Shown here one piece after another: positions 45,631-54,168 of a DNA stretch of 64,000 nucleotides (within the stretch, counting starts at the first letter, position 1; the number at the start of each line of letters is the position of its first letter). Position numbers and translations under genes: made by a program. The DNA comes from Pseudoalteromonas luteoviolacea NCIMB 1944 (lineage in GTDB: Bacteria; Pseudomonadota; Gammaproteobacteria; Enterobacterales; Alteromonadaceae). The DNA is taken from contig NZ_AUXS01000032.1 of assembly GCF_001625565.1 (NCBI RefSeq), positions 62,001-126,000 of the forward strand. Direction: 5' to 3'. Below the pieces are notes generated by a model, which was not told the origin of the DNA, searched no databases, and worked only from the letters and a program-made list of their open reading frames with translations.

Positions 45631-46944
45631 ATGCAGCCATCTTTTGACAACACAAAAGCAAAGTTATCTTTGCTACCTTTACTAACCTTCGTTGCCCTAT
45701 TTTTAGGTGCAGGTCTATATTTACAATCTCAAGGTGTCGACTATGCTTTTTACCAGCTACCCGCACCAGTGGCGATATTGCCAGCTATTGTGCTCGCATT
45801 TTGGTTAAACAAGACTTCTATTAATCAAAGTGTCGAAACCTTTATTAAAGGTGCTGGACATAGCAATATCATTACAATGTGTCTGATCTATTTATTGGCA
45901 GGCTCTTTCTCTGCTGTAGCCGGAGCAACGGGCGGTGTTGACGCAGTTGTGAACGCAGGATTGTCTTTAATTCCTCCATCTTTCTTACTTCCTGGTTTAT
46001 TCCTTATTGCTGCTGTTGTTTCAACAGCCATGGGGACGTCAATGGGCACTATTGGTGCAATTGGACCTATTGCTTACGCTGTATCAATCAAAACTGGCAT
46101 TGACCCAGCTTTGATGGCTGGCACCATAGTATCAGGAGCCATGTTTGGAGATAACTTGTCTATTATTTCGGATACCACAATCGCAGCAACAAGAACACAA
46201 GGCTGCGAAATGAAAGACAAGTTTAAAGAGAATTTGAAAATCGCTTTGCCCGCAGCATTTTTTACGGTATTGCTTTTGGTATTTTTAACGCCAGAGCCAC
46301 AGGCGGTTGAAACCAAGCCTTTTGATTGGCTGCTCGTATTACCTTATATTTTTATTTTGGTATTAGCAGTGATGGGCCTCAACGTATTTGCAGTGTTATT
46401 CAGTGGCATTATTTTTGCCGCGGCAGTGGGCTTCGCTGGTGATTACGAAGGTGGTGCTTTTGTAAAAGACGTCTATAAAGGCTTTACTGACATGCAAGAG
46501 ATCTTTTTATTGTCGATGTTTATTGGTGGCCTGTCTGAGTTTATTAGAATCAATGGCGGCTTAGAATATATCGCTAAAAAGATCCACAAAGTAACCTCTT
46601 CACTCGGAAAGCTAAACAGCAAAGTTGCCGATCAGCTCGGTATTGCCGCTTTAGTTATGACCAGTAATATGTGTATCGCAAACAATACCGTGAGTATTAT
46701 CGTCGCAGGCCCCGTTGCAAAAAAGCTTGCCGATGACAGCGGTATTTCCCCTAAACGTTCTGCCAGCTTGCTCGATATATTTGCATGTGTCATGCAAGGA
46801 TCTTTGCCATATGGTGCTCAAGCATTGTTGCTAGGTGCAACATTCAGTATAAGTCCTTGGGACGTTTCTACTTCTTCGTTCTACTGCTTTATCCTTGCCT
46901 TCACGGCCGTAGCAGTCATTATCTTAAGAAGAAATAAAGCTTAA
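45631..46944 (+). CDS. metT: NhaC-family transporter, probable methionine uptake (MetT-like)
   Basis: This 437-residue inner-membrane protein has about 11 hydrophobic segments of the NhaC Na+/H+ antiporter superfamily (TGGVDAVVNAGLSLIPPS; STAMGTSMGTIGAIGPIAY; GDNLSIISDTTIAATRTQGCE). The frame opens at 45568, but ATG 45631 with GGGGAG upstream is preferred. This superfamily also contains amino-acid carriers such as LysW (lysine) and MetT (methionine). The MetJ-like operator in front argues for methionine uptake. No lysine-riboswitch pattern was found. The symbol is therefore a proposal from regulation and family. It is monocistronic. Confidence 0.72.
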   Translation: MQPSFDNTKAKLSLLPLLTFVALFLGAGLYLQSQGVDYAFYQLPAPVAILPAIVLAFWLNKTSINQSVETFIKGAGHSNIITMCLIYLLAGSFSAVAGATGGVDAVVNAGLSLIPPSFLLPGLFLIAAVVSTAMGTSMGTIGAIGPIAYAVSIKTGIDPALMAGTIVSGAMFGDNLSIISDTTIAATRTQGCEMKDKFKENLKIALPAAFFTVLLLVFLTPEPQAVETKPFDWLLVLPYIFILVLAVMGLNVFAVLFSGIIFAAAVGFAGDYEGGAFVKDVYKGFTDMQEIFLLSMFIGGLSEFIRINGGLEYIAKKIHKVTSSLGKLNSKVADQLGIAALVMTSNMCIANNTVSIIVAGPVAKKLADDSGISPKRSASLLDIFACVMQGSLPYGAQALLLGATFSISPWDVSTSSFYCFILAFTAVAVIILRRNKA

Positions 46945-47056
46945 TATTCGCTTGTGCACTCGATCAACTTGGGTGCACATTCGCTCTTCATTCAATTCAC
47001 ATAATTCAATTACTTAATATATAATTACAAGGTTTATCAACTTTGAAGATATATTA

Positions 47057-47842
47057 ATGAATAAAATACGCTCTCTGACATTCATCACAGCTTTGACTTG
47101 CGCGTCCTCAACAGTACTTTCTGCAGATTGGAGTAATACGCAACTCCACGTCAACCATGGTGACTTTAAAAACCCATTTAGTACAAACGAGGCAAGCACA
47201 ACAGTATATTCATTGCAGCATAGCTCGGGTTATAAATACGGCGATAATTTCTTTTTCATTGACTATATTGTTGATGATTTAGACGACAATTATCAAGACA
47301 GAGACTTTTATGGCGAGTGGTATTCCAACTTCAGCTTGAGCAAAATAGGCGGCTTAGACATTAAAAGTCGTTATATTAAAGATATTGGCATTGTTGCCGG
47401 ATTCAATATGGCTGGTGACTCCAAAGTTATGAAATACCTGCCGGGATTAAAAGTTTCTTGGGATGTTAAAGGGTTTTCTTTTCTTTCTACTTTATTTACT
47501 GCTTACATTGATGACAGCGAAGGCCTTGCACAAGGTGGAGCGCCAGCGCAAACTGATAGCTGGATGATAGACATCGCATGGGGATACCCATTTACCATAG
47601 GTAATCAAAAGTTTGAAGTAACTGGCCATGTAGAGTACATAGCAGAACGTGAGAGTGAAACAGGCTCAGATGTAAAAGGTTGGCTGTTAGCTCAGCCGAT
47701 TATTCGTTGGGACCTAGGTCACGCGTTAGAGATGCCATCAAATCAATTATATTTAGGTGTAGAGTGGCAATACTGGCGTAACAAGCTTGGCACTGATACG
47801 AATGAATCTGTACCTCAAGTGCATGTAGCTTGGACGTTCTAG
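47057..47842 (+). CDS. Outer-membrane Tsx/OmpK-like channel protein
   Basis: This 261-residue protein has signal peptide MNKIRSLTFITALTCASSTVLS. The mature part (WSNTQLHVNHGDFKNPFS, GDNFFFIDYIVDD, DFYGEWYSNFSLSKI) and a C-terminal aromatic strand (VPQVHVAWTF) resemble the nucleoside-specific channel Tsx/OmpK family, barrels of about 12 strands. It could admit nucleosides or other small solutes. It is probably monocistronic; a weak hairpin lies 25 bases after the stop. The substrate is not determined by sequence. Confidence 0.75.
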   Translation: MNKIRSLTFITALTCASSTVLSADWSNTQLHVNHGDFKNPFSTNEASTTVYSLQHSSGYKYGDNFFFIDYIVDDLDDNYQDRDFYGEWYSNFSLSKIGGLDIKSRYIKDIGIVAGFNMAGDSKVMKYLPGLKVSWDVKGFSFLSTLFTAYIDDSEGLAQGGAPAQTDSWMIDIAWGYPFTIGNQKFEVTGHVEYIAERESETGSDVKGWLLAQPIIRWDLGHALEMPSNQLYLGVEWQYWRNKLGTDTNESVPQVHVAWTF

Positions 47843-47866
47843 CAGCTCTGCTGTGAATTCATGCTA

Positions 47867-47888
47867 GGCGTACACCCCAATGTGCGCC
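47867..47888 (+). terminator. Weak hairpin after the Tsx-like gene
   Basis: An 8-bp stem (GGCGTACA / TGTGCGCC, one G-T pair) with a 6-base loop lies 25 bases downstream of the stop. No T tract follows, so it may act as an mRNA 3' structure rather than a true terminator. Confidence 0.4.
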
Positions 47889-48136
47889 ATGGTTTGCGTT
47901 CTTATCAAAACCTACCGGATATAGTGTACATAACAACACTAGACTACTACCCAAACTAACTCACCTTTAATTAGCAAAGTCTATATTTGTAATAACATGC
48001 TGGGGTCATCGTCAAATTTTATTGAACCAATACATAATTATTATTTTTGTCTAAAGTATTTCGTCACTTCGCCGATAAATACTTTGGTATCGTATACCCG
48101 TCTAATTTTACTGGCTGTTATATCAAGGATTTTTTG

Positions 48137-48652
48137 ATGAACTTATTACATGAAATGAGTGTGGCTTATGGCCATATGCTAGCAACGGATCTCATGAACA
48201 AAGCGAAAGAGAGAGAACAAGCGGCTGCTGCCGAGCAGAATGAAGACGCCTCTCAATCATCTGAAGAAGCCAAAAATACTGAGAAAACTGAAAAACCTTC
48301 AGAATTAGAAGGGGCTCATAAGCTGTCTCATGAAGAAAAAGAAAAACTTTCTGGACGAGAAGCACAAGAAAAGAATGAAGATAAGTACGGCGATTTACCC
48401 GACCACATTCGTAGAATGCTAGAGCGCTTAGAAGAAATGAAAGAAGAGCTAGATCTTGTTAAGCAAGAAGTTGCTGAGCTCAATGCAAAAATTGATCACA
48501 ATGACGAAGCGCAAAAAGCATTCTACGACCAAAGAAACCAATATTTTTTGCAGCTACAAACTCAGTATTTTGACATGATAAAAAATGTCAAAGATGCGAT
48601 GAAAGAAGCTGGTGTGACTGATATGAGTGTATTAATAAAGGTGATTGCCTAG
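48137..48652 (+). CDS. Coiled-coil hypothetical protein near the YcaO/TfuA locus
   Basis: This 171-residue hydrophilic protein starts at ATG 48137 with AAGGA 7 bases upstream (the longer frame from 48047 has no site). A short amphipathic N-terminus (MNLLHEMSVAYGHMLATDLM) is followed by a Glu/Lys/Gln/Ser-rich low-complexity segment (about 25-85), then a strong heptad-like coiled coil (about 95-150, RRMLERLEEMKEELDLVKQEVAEL). It ends with DAMKEAGVTDMSVLIKVIA. I do not recognise a family. It is 480 bp upstream of the kinase/cyclase gene and may or may not belong to that locus. Confidence 0.65.
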   Translation: MNLLHEMSVAYGHMLATDLMNKAKEREQAAAAEQNEDASQSSEEAKNTEKTEKPSELEGAHKLSHEEKEKLSGREAQEKNEDKYGDLPDHIRRMLERLEEMKEELDLVKQEVAELNAKIDHNDEAQKAFYDQRNQYFLQLQTQYFDMIKNVKDAMKEAGVTDMSVLIKVIA

Positions 48653-49131
48653 CAACACCCTCTCCATATTATTGCTATTTTCGTACTGTTGAGCAAAATT
48701 AATACCACTCATATCACTAATGCAATTTTGTGATCATATTTATTGTTGAAAAGTCGCAATAAATATCAAAGCTCTACATTGTCAGTAATACACTTTAAAC
48801 AAACAAATCAAATCCACTTTTTCTCATATAAAATGCTGACCACAACTGGGATGAGCTGCATTTTATTACACTACATTACACAGGTATTTACTGTGATCTC
48901 ATTTTGTGGAAAATAAAGGCGTGTTCCCTGATGAGTTTATTGATTTTTTATAAATAAAATAACTATCTTTTTCATTAGACAAAGATATATGATGATTCTT
49001 TTATTAATACTAAAAGATGAGTGCCTACACTGCGATACCGAAAAGACTAGCGTTAGAAAAAGCAATAGTTATAATTTGTTCTCTTATAATTAGTTACGTT
49101 TGCTATACCTCTGCTATTAATTCACTTTCAT
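48653..49131 (+). other. Gene-poor region upstream of the kinase/cyclase gene
   Basis: These 479 AT-rich bases contain no clear gene. Two small frames exist: 48833-48916 (27 codons) and 48989-49093 (34 codons, with a CLHC motif), neither with a convincing ribosome-binding site. A perfect TATAAT at 49085-49090 may be the -10 for the following operon. If the locus makes a ribosomal peptide, this is where a precursor might be hidden, but I cannot support one. Confidence 0.35.
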
Positions 49132-52100
49132 ATGTCAGTTGTATATCGCAATAAAGACACAAACTTAAATGAAAAGAAGCTTTTTACAATCATGTCATTA
49201 ACTCAATTCTCTGACTCCCACATTCTTGAACGCTTTGAATCTTCAAGATATGAGTTGTTAAATAAAATAGGTGAAGGTGGCTTCGGGAAAGTCTTTAAAG
49301 CGAGGCAAGTAAATACTGGTCAATATGTAGCCATCAAGTTTTTGGCTATTGACCAGCACTTCGACGAACAAAAAAAGCAAAGGTATATTGATAGGTTTAA
49401 ACGAGAAACTGACCTAAGTAGCCGACTAGAGCATCCGAATATAGTTCGATTACTCAATAAAGGGCAGATTGACGAAGACCTGCTTTACGGTGTTTTCGAA
49501 TTTGTCGAAGGACGATCACTGCGCGAGCATTTGCTAATAGATGGTGCATTTGAGGCATTGGAAGCGACTGATATTATGCTTCAAGTATTGGATGCGCTTA
49601 TACATGCCCATGACAAATGCATTGTTCATAGAGACATTAAGCCTGCCAACATTATGCTTACCAGAGCCGGGGCTAAGTTGCATGTTAAAATTTTAGACTT
49701 TGGTATCGGCACTTTTACTCAGGACAATAGGCAATCAGACTTTAGAACGCTAACACTCACACAAGAAACGCTAGGCACGCCCTCTTATAGTTCACCAGAG
49801 CAATTACGCGGAGAGCCTGCTACAACCAAAACTGACTTATATGTCTGGGGTTTGGTGTTCCTTGAATGTTTAACTGGCTCACCAGCTATGAATGGTACAA
49901 GCGTCGCCGCCATTTATCATAAACAGCTTAGCGAAGCTCATATTCCCTTGCCGAGTGCCATTCTTAGCCACCCTATTTCTGAGTTACTTAGACGTGTCCT
50001 AAAAAAAGATGTCTCAGAGCGAGTTGTAACCGGCGCCGAAATATTTGATGAATTAAAGTCCACTAATATGTCAAATTTAGTGGGGCTCGCAGCACCAACA
50101 GCAAATCATCCAAACTTTGACGACGAAACCGTTGTTTTTCGGCCCGAAGACGCCACCGCGTTATCATCAGCTAGCATTCAAACAGTTAGTAGCGAAAAAA
50201 AACAAATTACGGTGCTCGCCATTCGTTTTAGCACCAGCTTTGTCGACAACAGAAAGCATGATTTAGAAGTTTTAGATACTTTATTTAAATCTCAGCGAAA
50301 CCACTTCATTGATGTTGCATCAAGATTTGGCGCCTATCACGTCGGTAGTATTTCAGATACTTCACTATTTTACTTCGGTTACCCGGCAAGCAGTGACAAT
50401 GACGCACGTCTTTGCGCCAGAAGTGCTTTGGAAATTCTCAGTGAGCTTGCAACACGAAATGCCTTAATGAGAGAAGCCCATGGAGCCCAGCTAAACATTC
50501 ATATTGGCATGCACACAGGCATGTTTTTAACCTATGCGAACGCAACGCCTGAAGGGTATGTTGCCAGCGCTGCAATGACTTTGGCTAGAACAGCCAAAGA
50601 AAAGCAGATCCTATGTAGCAATGACACCACAGCATTGCTTGAACCGTTTTGTGAGCTTGAACAGTATGTTCAGTTAAAGTTGGGCCAAACCTATCACCCT
50701 GAACAAGTATTCTCACTTATTGGAGAGCGTAAAGCGGAAGCATTTGGATTCTTGAGAGGCACACGAAGTAGCCATGAATTTATAGGCCGCCAACAAGAGC
50801 TTGCACAGATCCAGACTGTGTTTAATGGCATTGGTTCTGATAACCGCTTTATTCATATTGAGGGCGAAGCAGGCATGGGGAAATCTCGTCTGCTGTTAGA
50901 AATAACAAATAGAAATGCCGATTTTGCTTACCAGCTGGCACAGTGTTTACCCGAACATCAAAACAATGCACTCTACCCTATTTTAAATTTAGTAAAACAC
51001 AAGTTCGGGCTTGAAAAGCTCAGTAGCCATGAGGCTTATCACCTTTTTAAAAGTACGCTGTCAGACAAAATTGAGCAAGTTAACTTAGACCAAGCACTGT
51101 CGTCTTTACTCATTTGGCTCAATATTAAATTAGACGGCAAACAACTTCGAAGTCCAAGCTCAGCACAGATGCAAAAAGAGCTGCTTTTTTTATCTTTGTA
51201 TTCTTTGCTTTTTTCTCTAAAAAGTTTTGCCCCGAAGCGCAATTGCCTTGTTATCGAAGACCTTCACTGGGCCGATAATACCACATTAGAGTTTCTTAAA
51301 TATGCAACGCCGCAGCTTACATCCGATAGCGTCGTGATAGCCACATCAAGGGAAAAGTTGCCTAAATCATTGGCAAACAAAATTTCTTATACCTCTTTGA
51401 CATTGGCCAAGCTAAGTGAACCTGATGCGCGCGAGTTTATTAGCAAACTTTTTTCAAATAAACCCGTTTCCAATGAGCTACATAATACCTTGATCAGTCG
51501 TGCCGATGGCGTACCTTTATTTATTGAAGAGTTAGTTGGTATGCTCAAACAAAAGGAATATGTTGAGCTCAAACACGGTGAATACTGCTTCTCAAGTCCC
51601 GAGCACATTGCTCAAGTGCCGTTGACTTTAAGGGAGTCACTGCAAAGTAATTTGGAATCATTAGGCTTTGCAAAAGACACAGTTCAAAGAGCTGCTCTGC
51701 TTGGGCGCGAATTCGAACATCAACGTTTATTTAACCTTGTTGATATTACAGAATCTCAATTGTCTGCTGATCTTCAATTGTTAGTCGAACAAGGAATTTT
51801 AGTTAAACAACGTCAAGCACACTCAGACAATTATATTTTCAGACACGCGCTGATCAAAGACGTATCGTACGACTCAATCGACAAAAACCATCTAATAAAA
51901 TGGCATTTAAAAGCTGCAAAAGTAATAGAACAAGAAGTTACTCAAGACCCAACACTTAGTTCTGAAGTAGCCAGACACTACGAAGCGGCCAACGATATTT
52001 CCCAAGCTCGTTTATGGTATTACAAATCAGCTAAATATGCCGAGGTTAAGTATTCACTTGACGAGGCAATCACTTTTTTCGATAAAACGCTTACGTTGAG

Positions 52101-53241
52101 TGAGTCACAAAAATTAAATAGTGACGATATATACTTACAGAGCTTGTACCGATTAGGGTACAACTACTCGCAAATTGGCCAACAGGAAAAAGCCCGAATT
52201 TATTTGAACCAGCTTACTGATAAGCTGGCCCACAGTGACTTCAACGAGCTAACAGTACAAACCTATCTAACCCTTGGAAAAACGTTTGAAATCGTTCATC
52301 AACACGGCGATGCATTGGAACAATATGAAATTGCCGACAACATACTGGAAACACTTCCACACACTGAATCACCACAAAACAACAGCTGGTGGCAGTTGTG
52401 GTTGTCGTTAAAAAGTGCTCAGTTATATGTCAACTATTGGCTCGGCAATAAATCATCAATGAGCAGATTAGTTGATCAAACGTCTCCGGTTGTAGAACTA
52501 ATTGGAACTGACGCCGTGAAAGCAAAATTTTACGATGATTTATTACACCTGAAGTTTCGTGAAAATAGATACATTCTTGGCGACGATGATCTGCACATTG
52601 CCCAGTTAGCGGAAAACTCAGCTAAAGCAACCGCCGATACGTCGCTTTACGCTTATGCGTTGTTCGTCAACGGCTTTTCACTCTCATTAAATAAAAGGCA
52701 TGATGCCGCCATCGATAAGTTGAATCAAGCAATTGAAATCGCGAAAAAGCTTAACGACAAGGTTACTTTAACTCGCTGTATCACTTATCAAACGATTTCA
52801 TATCGACTGGCACAAGATGTGGATAAAACACTCGCTTGCGCAACCTTAGCACTTAAATATAGCCAAGAAACGGATATGGACGATTACAAAGCAGCTGCAC
52901 ACGCCAATTTGGCATGGGTTGCATTTAAACGCGGCAACCCGACTGAAGCCATCGAGCAATTAGAATGTTGCTTTGCTATTTGGGAAGAGCTCAGCAAAAC
53001 ATATTCTTTTCCTTTCAGTTGGATTGCTTATGCGCAACTCATTTCATTGTCCGCACAGGATCCACAGGCGCGGGAAATGTACCAACCTAAATTGAAACAG
53101 ATTTGCCACTCCTTGTGTGATGTCAACCAGATGTTCTTAGGTTCTCAAATACAGTCTTTACTAGAAACATATAGTAAAAACAGCGACAACCAACATTTGA
53201 TAGATATTACGGATGCATTAATTCAATCTAAATACCTATAA
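49132..53241 (+). CDS. Ser/Thr kinase - cyclase homology - AAA ATPase - TPR fusion (TOMM kinase/cyclase type)
   Basis: This 1369-residue protein (1349 if ATG 49192 is used; neither start has a strong ribosome-binding site) begins with an intact Hanks-type kinase at about 38-310: GEGGFGKV, VAIKF lysine, HRDIKPAN near 165, DFG near 190. A class III cyclase homology domain follows (about 353-530) ending ..LFYFGYP and HIGMHTG. Its first metal aspartate position appears to be Arg (AIRFST), so it is probably non-catalytic. An AAA ATPase has Walker A GEAGMGKS near 580 and Walker B VIEDLHWAD near 707. The C-terminus (about 970-1360) is TPR-like. This layout matches kinase/cyclase fusions of TOMM loci. 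It is 14 bases from the next gene. Confidence 0.9.
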   Translation: MSVVYRNKDTNLNEKKLFTIMSLTQFSDSHILERFESSRYELLNKIGEGGFGKVFKARQVNTGQYVAIKFLAIDQHFDEQKKQRYIDRFKRETDLSSRLEHPNIVRLLNKGQIDEDLLYGVFEFVEGRSLREHLLIDGAFEALEATDIMLQVLDALIHAHDKCIVHRDIKPANIMLTRAGAKLHVKILDFGIGTFTQDNRQSDFRTLTLTQETLGTPSYSSPEQLRGEPATTKTDLYVWGLVFLECLTGSPAMNGTSVAAIYHKQLSEAHIPLPSAILSHPISELLRRVLKKDVSERVVTGAEIFDELKSTNMSNLVGLAAPTANHPNFDDETVVFRPEDATALSSASIQTVSSEKKQITVLAIRFSTSFVDNRKHDLEVLDTLFKSQRNHFIDVASRFGAYHVGSISDTSLFYFGYPASSDNDARLCARSALEILSELATRNALMREAHGAQLNIHIGMHTGMFLTYANATPEGYVASAAMTLARTAKEKQILCSNDTTALLEPFCELEQYVQLKLGQTYHPEQVFSLIGERKAEAFGFLRGTRSSHEFIGRQQELAQIQTVFNGIGSDNRFIHIEGEAGMGKSRLLLEITNRNADFAYQLAQCLPEHQNNALYPILNLVKHKFGLEKLSSHEAYHLFKSTLSDKIEQVNLDQALSSLLIWLNIKLDGKQLRSPSSAQMQKELLFLSLYSLLFSLKSFAPKRNCLVIEDLHWADNTTLEFLKYATPQLTSDSVVIATSREKLPKSLANKISYTSLTLAKLSEPDAREFISKLFSNKPVSNELHNTLISRADGVPLFIEELVGMLKQKEYVELKHGEYCFSSPEHIAQVPLTLRESLQSNLESLGFAKDTVQRAALLGREFEHQRLFNLVDITESQLSADLQLLVEQGILVKQRQAHSDNYIFRHALIKDVSYDSIDKNHLIKWHLKAAKVIEQEVTQDPTLSSEVARHYEAANDISQARLWYYKSAKYAEVKYSLDEAITFFDKTLTLSESQKLNSDDIYLQSLYRLGYNYSQIGQQEKARIYLNQLTDKLAHSDFNELTVQTYLTLGKTFEIVHQHGDALEQYEIADNILETLPHTESPQNNSWWQLWLSLKSAQLYVNYWLGNKSSMSRLVDQTSPVVELIGTDAVKAKFYDDLLHLKFRENRYILGDDDLHIAQLAENSAKATADTSLYAYALFVNGFSLSLNKRHDAAIDKLNQAIEIAKKLNDKVTLTRCITYQTISYRLAQDVDKTLACATLALKYSQETDMDDYKAAAHANLAWVAFKRGNPTEAIEQLECCFAIWEELSKTYSFPFSWIAYAQLISLSAQDPQAREMYQPKLKQICHSLCDVNQMFLGSQIQSLLETYSKNSDNQHLIDITDALIQSKYL

Positions 53242-53255
53242 AAAGGAAATACAAG

Positions 53256-54119
53256 ATGTCTCAAGCACAAAACAATAAACCAAGTTCTAGAAATGATATT
53301 TTTAGAACTTCAAATGCGCCAAAAGTAGCTCAGGGTTTAACTGAAGAACAAATTGCAGAGCAATGGCGCCAAGTAGCACACAATATGTTTGTGCTAAGAC
53401 AAAATGGCGAAATTGTATACCTAGATGTAGATTTCTATACAGAAGGCTCACGTCTTATCGAGTGGGTGCACTCAGAGCAAGATATTCATAAGTTTTTCCT
53501 AAACGAAGACAACCTATTCCCACTCAATTTAATGGGTCCTGCAGTTACAAAAGTGATCCCTTGGAACCTTGCCGAAGCAAAAGACAAGCTACCTACTACA
53601 TTTGCAGGACAAGCGCCGTTAAAACCAGGTTACATGATTGATTTACGTGTGATCCAGCTGAATCGCCTAAATGCAAACGACCCTAACTTTGCAAGACTTT
53701 TAAATTCGGGTCTTGATATTCCAATTCAACTTGAGTCAAACTCATTTGATCCTATCTACCCTGTGCCTCACGAGTTTGAACATCAGTTAAGTGCTCCAAT
53801 CGAAGAAGAAAACTTATATATCGTATCTTTCAAGAACCCAGAAAGAATTAGAGGTATTGATGACTTGTATGGATACCAGATCAGCTATATCAGCAAAGAA
53901 GAGCTCGACAAGGTAGATAATTATGTGCCTAATGAGGACGACAAAAACGAAGCATTAAAGCTAGATGAACTGAAAAAAGAGCAAACAGGTCAGTATTTAG
54001 AACGCTATTATGGTGATACAAACGCACAGATCGGGGCAATAAACCCGCGTGATATGGCACCTCACCTTTTAGGCGCTGCATGTTATATCGCTAACTTGCG
54101 CACTATGAAAAAAGACTAA
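53256..54119 (+). CDS. Unknown 287-residue protein between the kinase and YcaO genes
   Basis: I do not recognise this protein. It has 287 residues, no signal peptide or membrane segment, and only one visible Cys (GAACYIANL near 277). The N-terminus (about 1-30) is polar and looks unstructured. The next 40 residues include EQWRQVAHNMFVLRQNGEIVYLDVDFY, and the C-terminal helical part reads LDELKKEQTGQYLERYY. AAAAGGAA 9 bases before the start is a good ribosome-binding site. It starts 14 bases after the kinase gene and is followed by a hairpin and the YcaO gene, so it is probably part of the operon. Substrate or partner of YcaO/TfuA are both possible. Confidence 0.8.
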   Translation: MSQAQNNKPSSRNDIFRTSNAPKVAQGLTEEQIAEQWRQVAHNMFVLRQNGEIVYLDVDFYTEGSRLIEWVHSEQDIHKFFLNEDNLFPLNLMGPAVTKVIPWNLAEAKDKLPTTFAGQAPLKPGYMIDLRVIQLNRLNANDPNFARLLNSGLDIPIQLESNSFDPIYPVPHEFEHQLSAPIEEENLYIVSFKNPERIRGIDDLYGYQISYISKEELDKVDNYVPNEDDKNEALKLDELKKEQTGQYLERYYGDTNAQIGAINPRDMAPHLLGAACYIANLRTMKKD

Positions 54120-54130
54120 CTAAGTCAATG

Positions 54131-54153
54131 AGGCCCTGTTTTCGATGGGGCCT
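54131..54153 (+). terminator. Hairpin before the YcaO gene
   Basis: A stem AGGCCC / GGGCCT with an 11-base loop lies 11 bases after the stop of the 287-residue protein gene. CTTCTCAAG follows, not a T run, so it is probably a processing or partial-termination site. A possible ATG at 54145 lies inside the hairpin, which argues for the later YcaO start at 54169. Confidence 0.5.
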
Positions 54154-54168
54154 TCTCAAGTTGAAAAA

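Noticed and set aside
48833..48916. 27-codon frame upstream of the kinase gene as a RiPP precursor
   Set aside because: Hydrophobic, no leader/core pattern and no ribosome-binding site; kept only as a possibility in the finding on the upstream gap.
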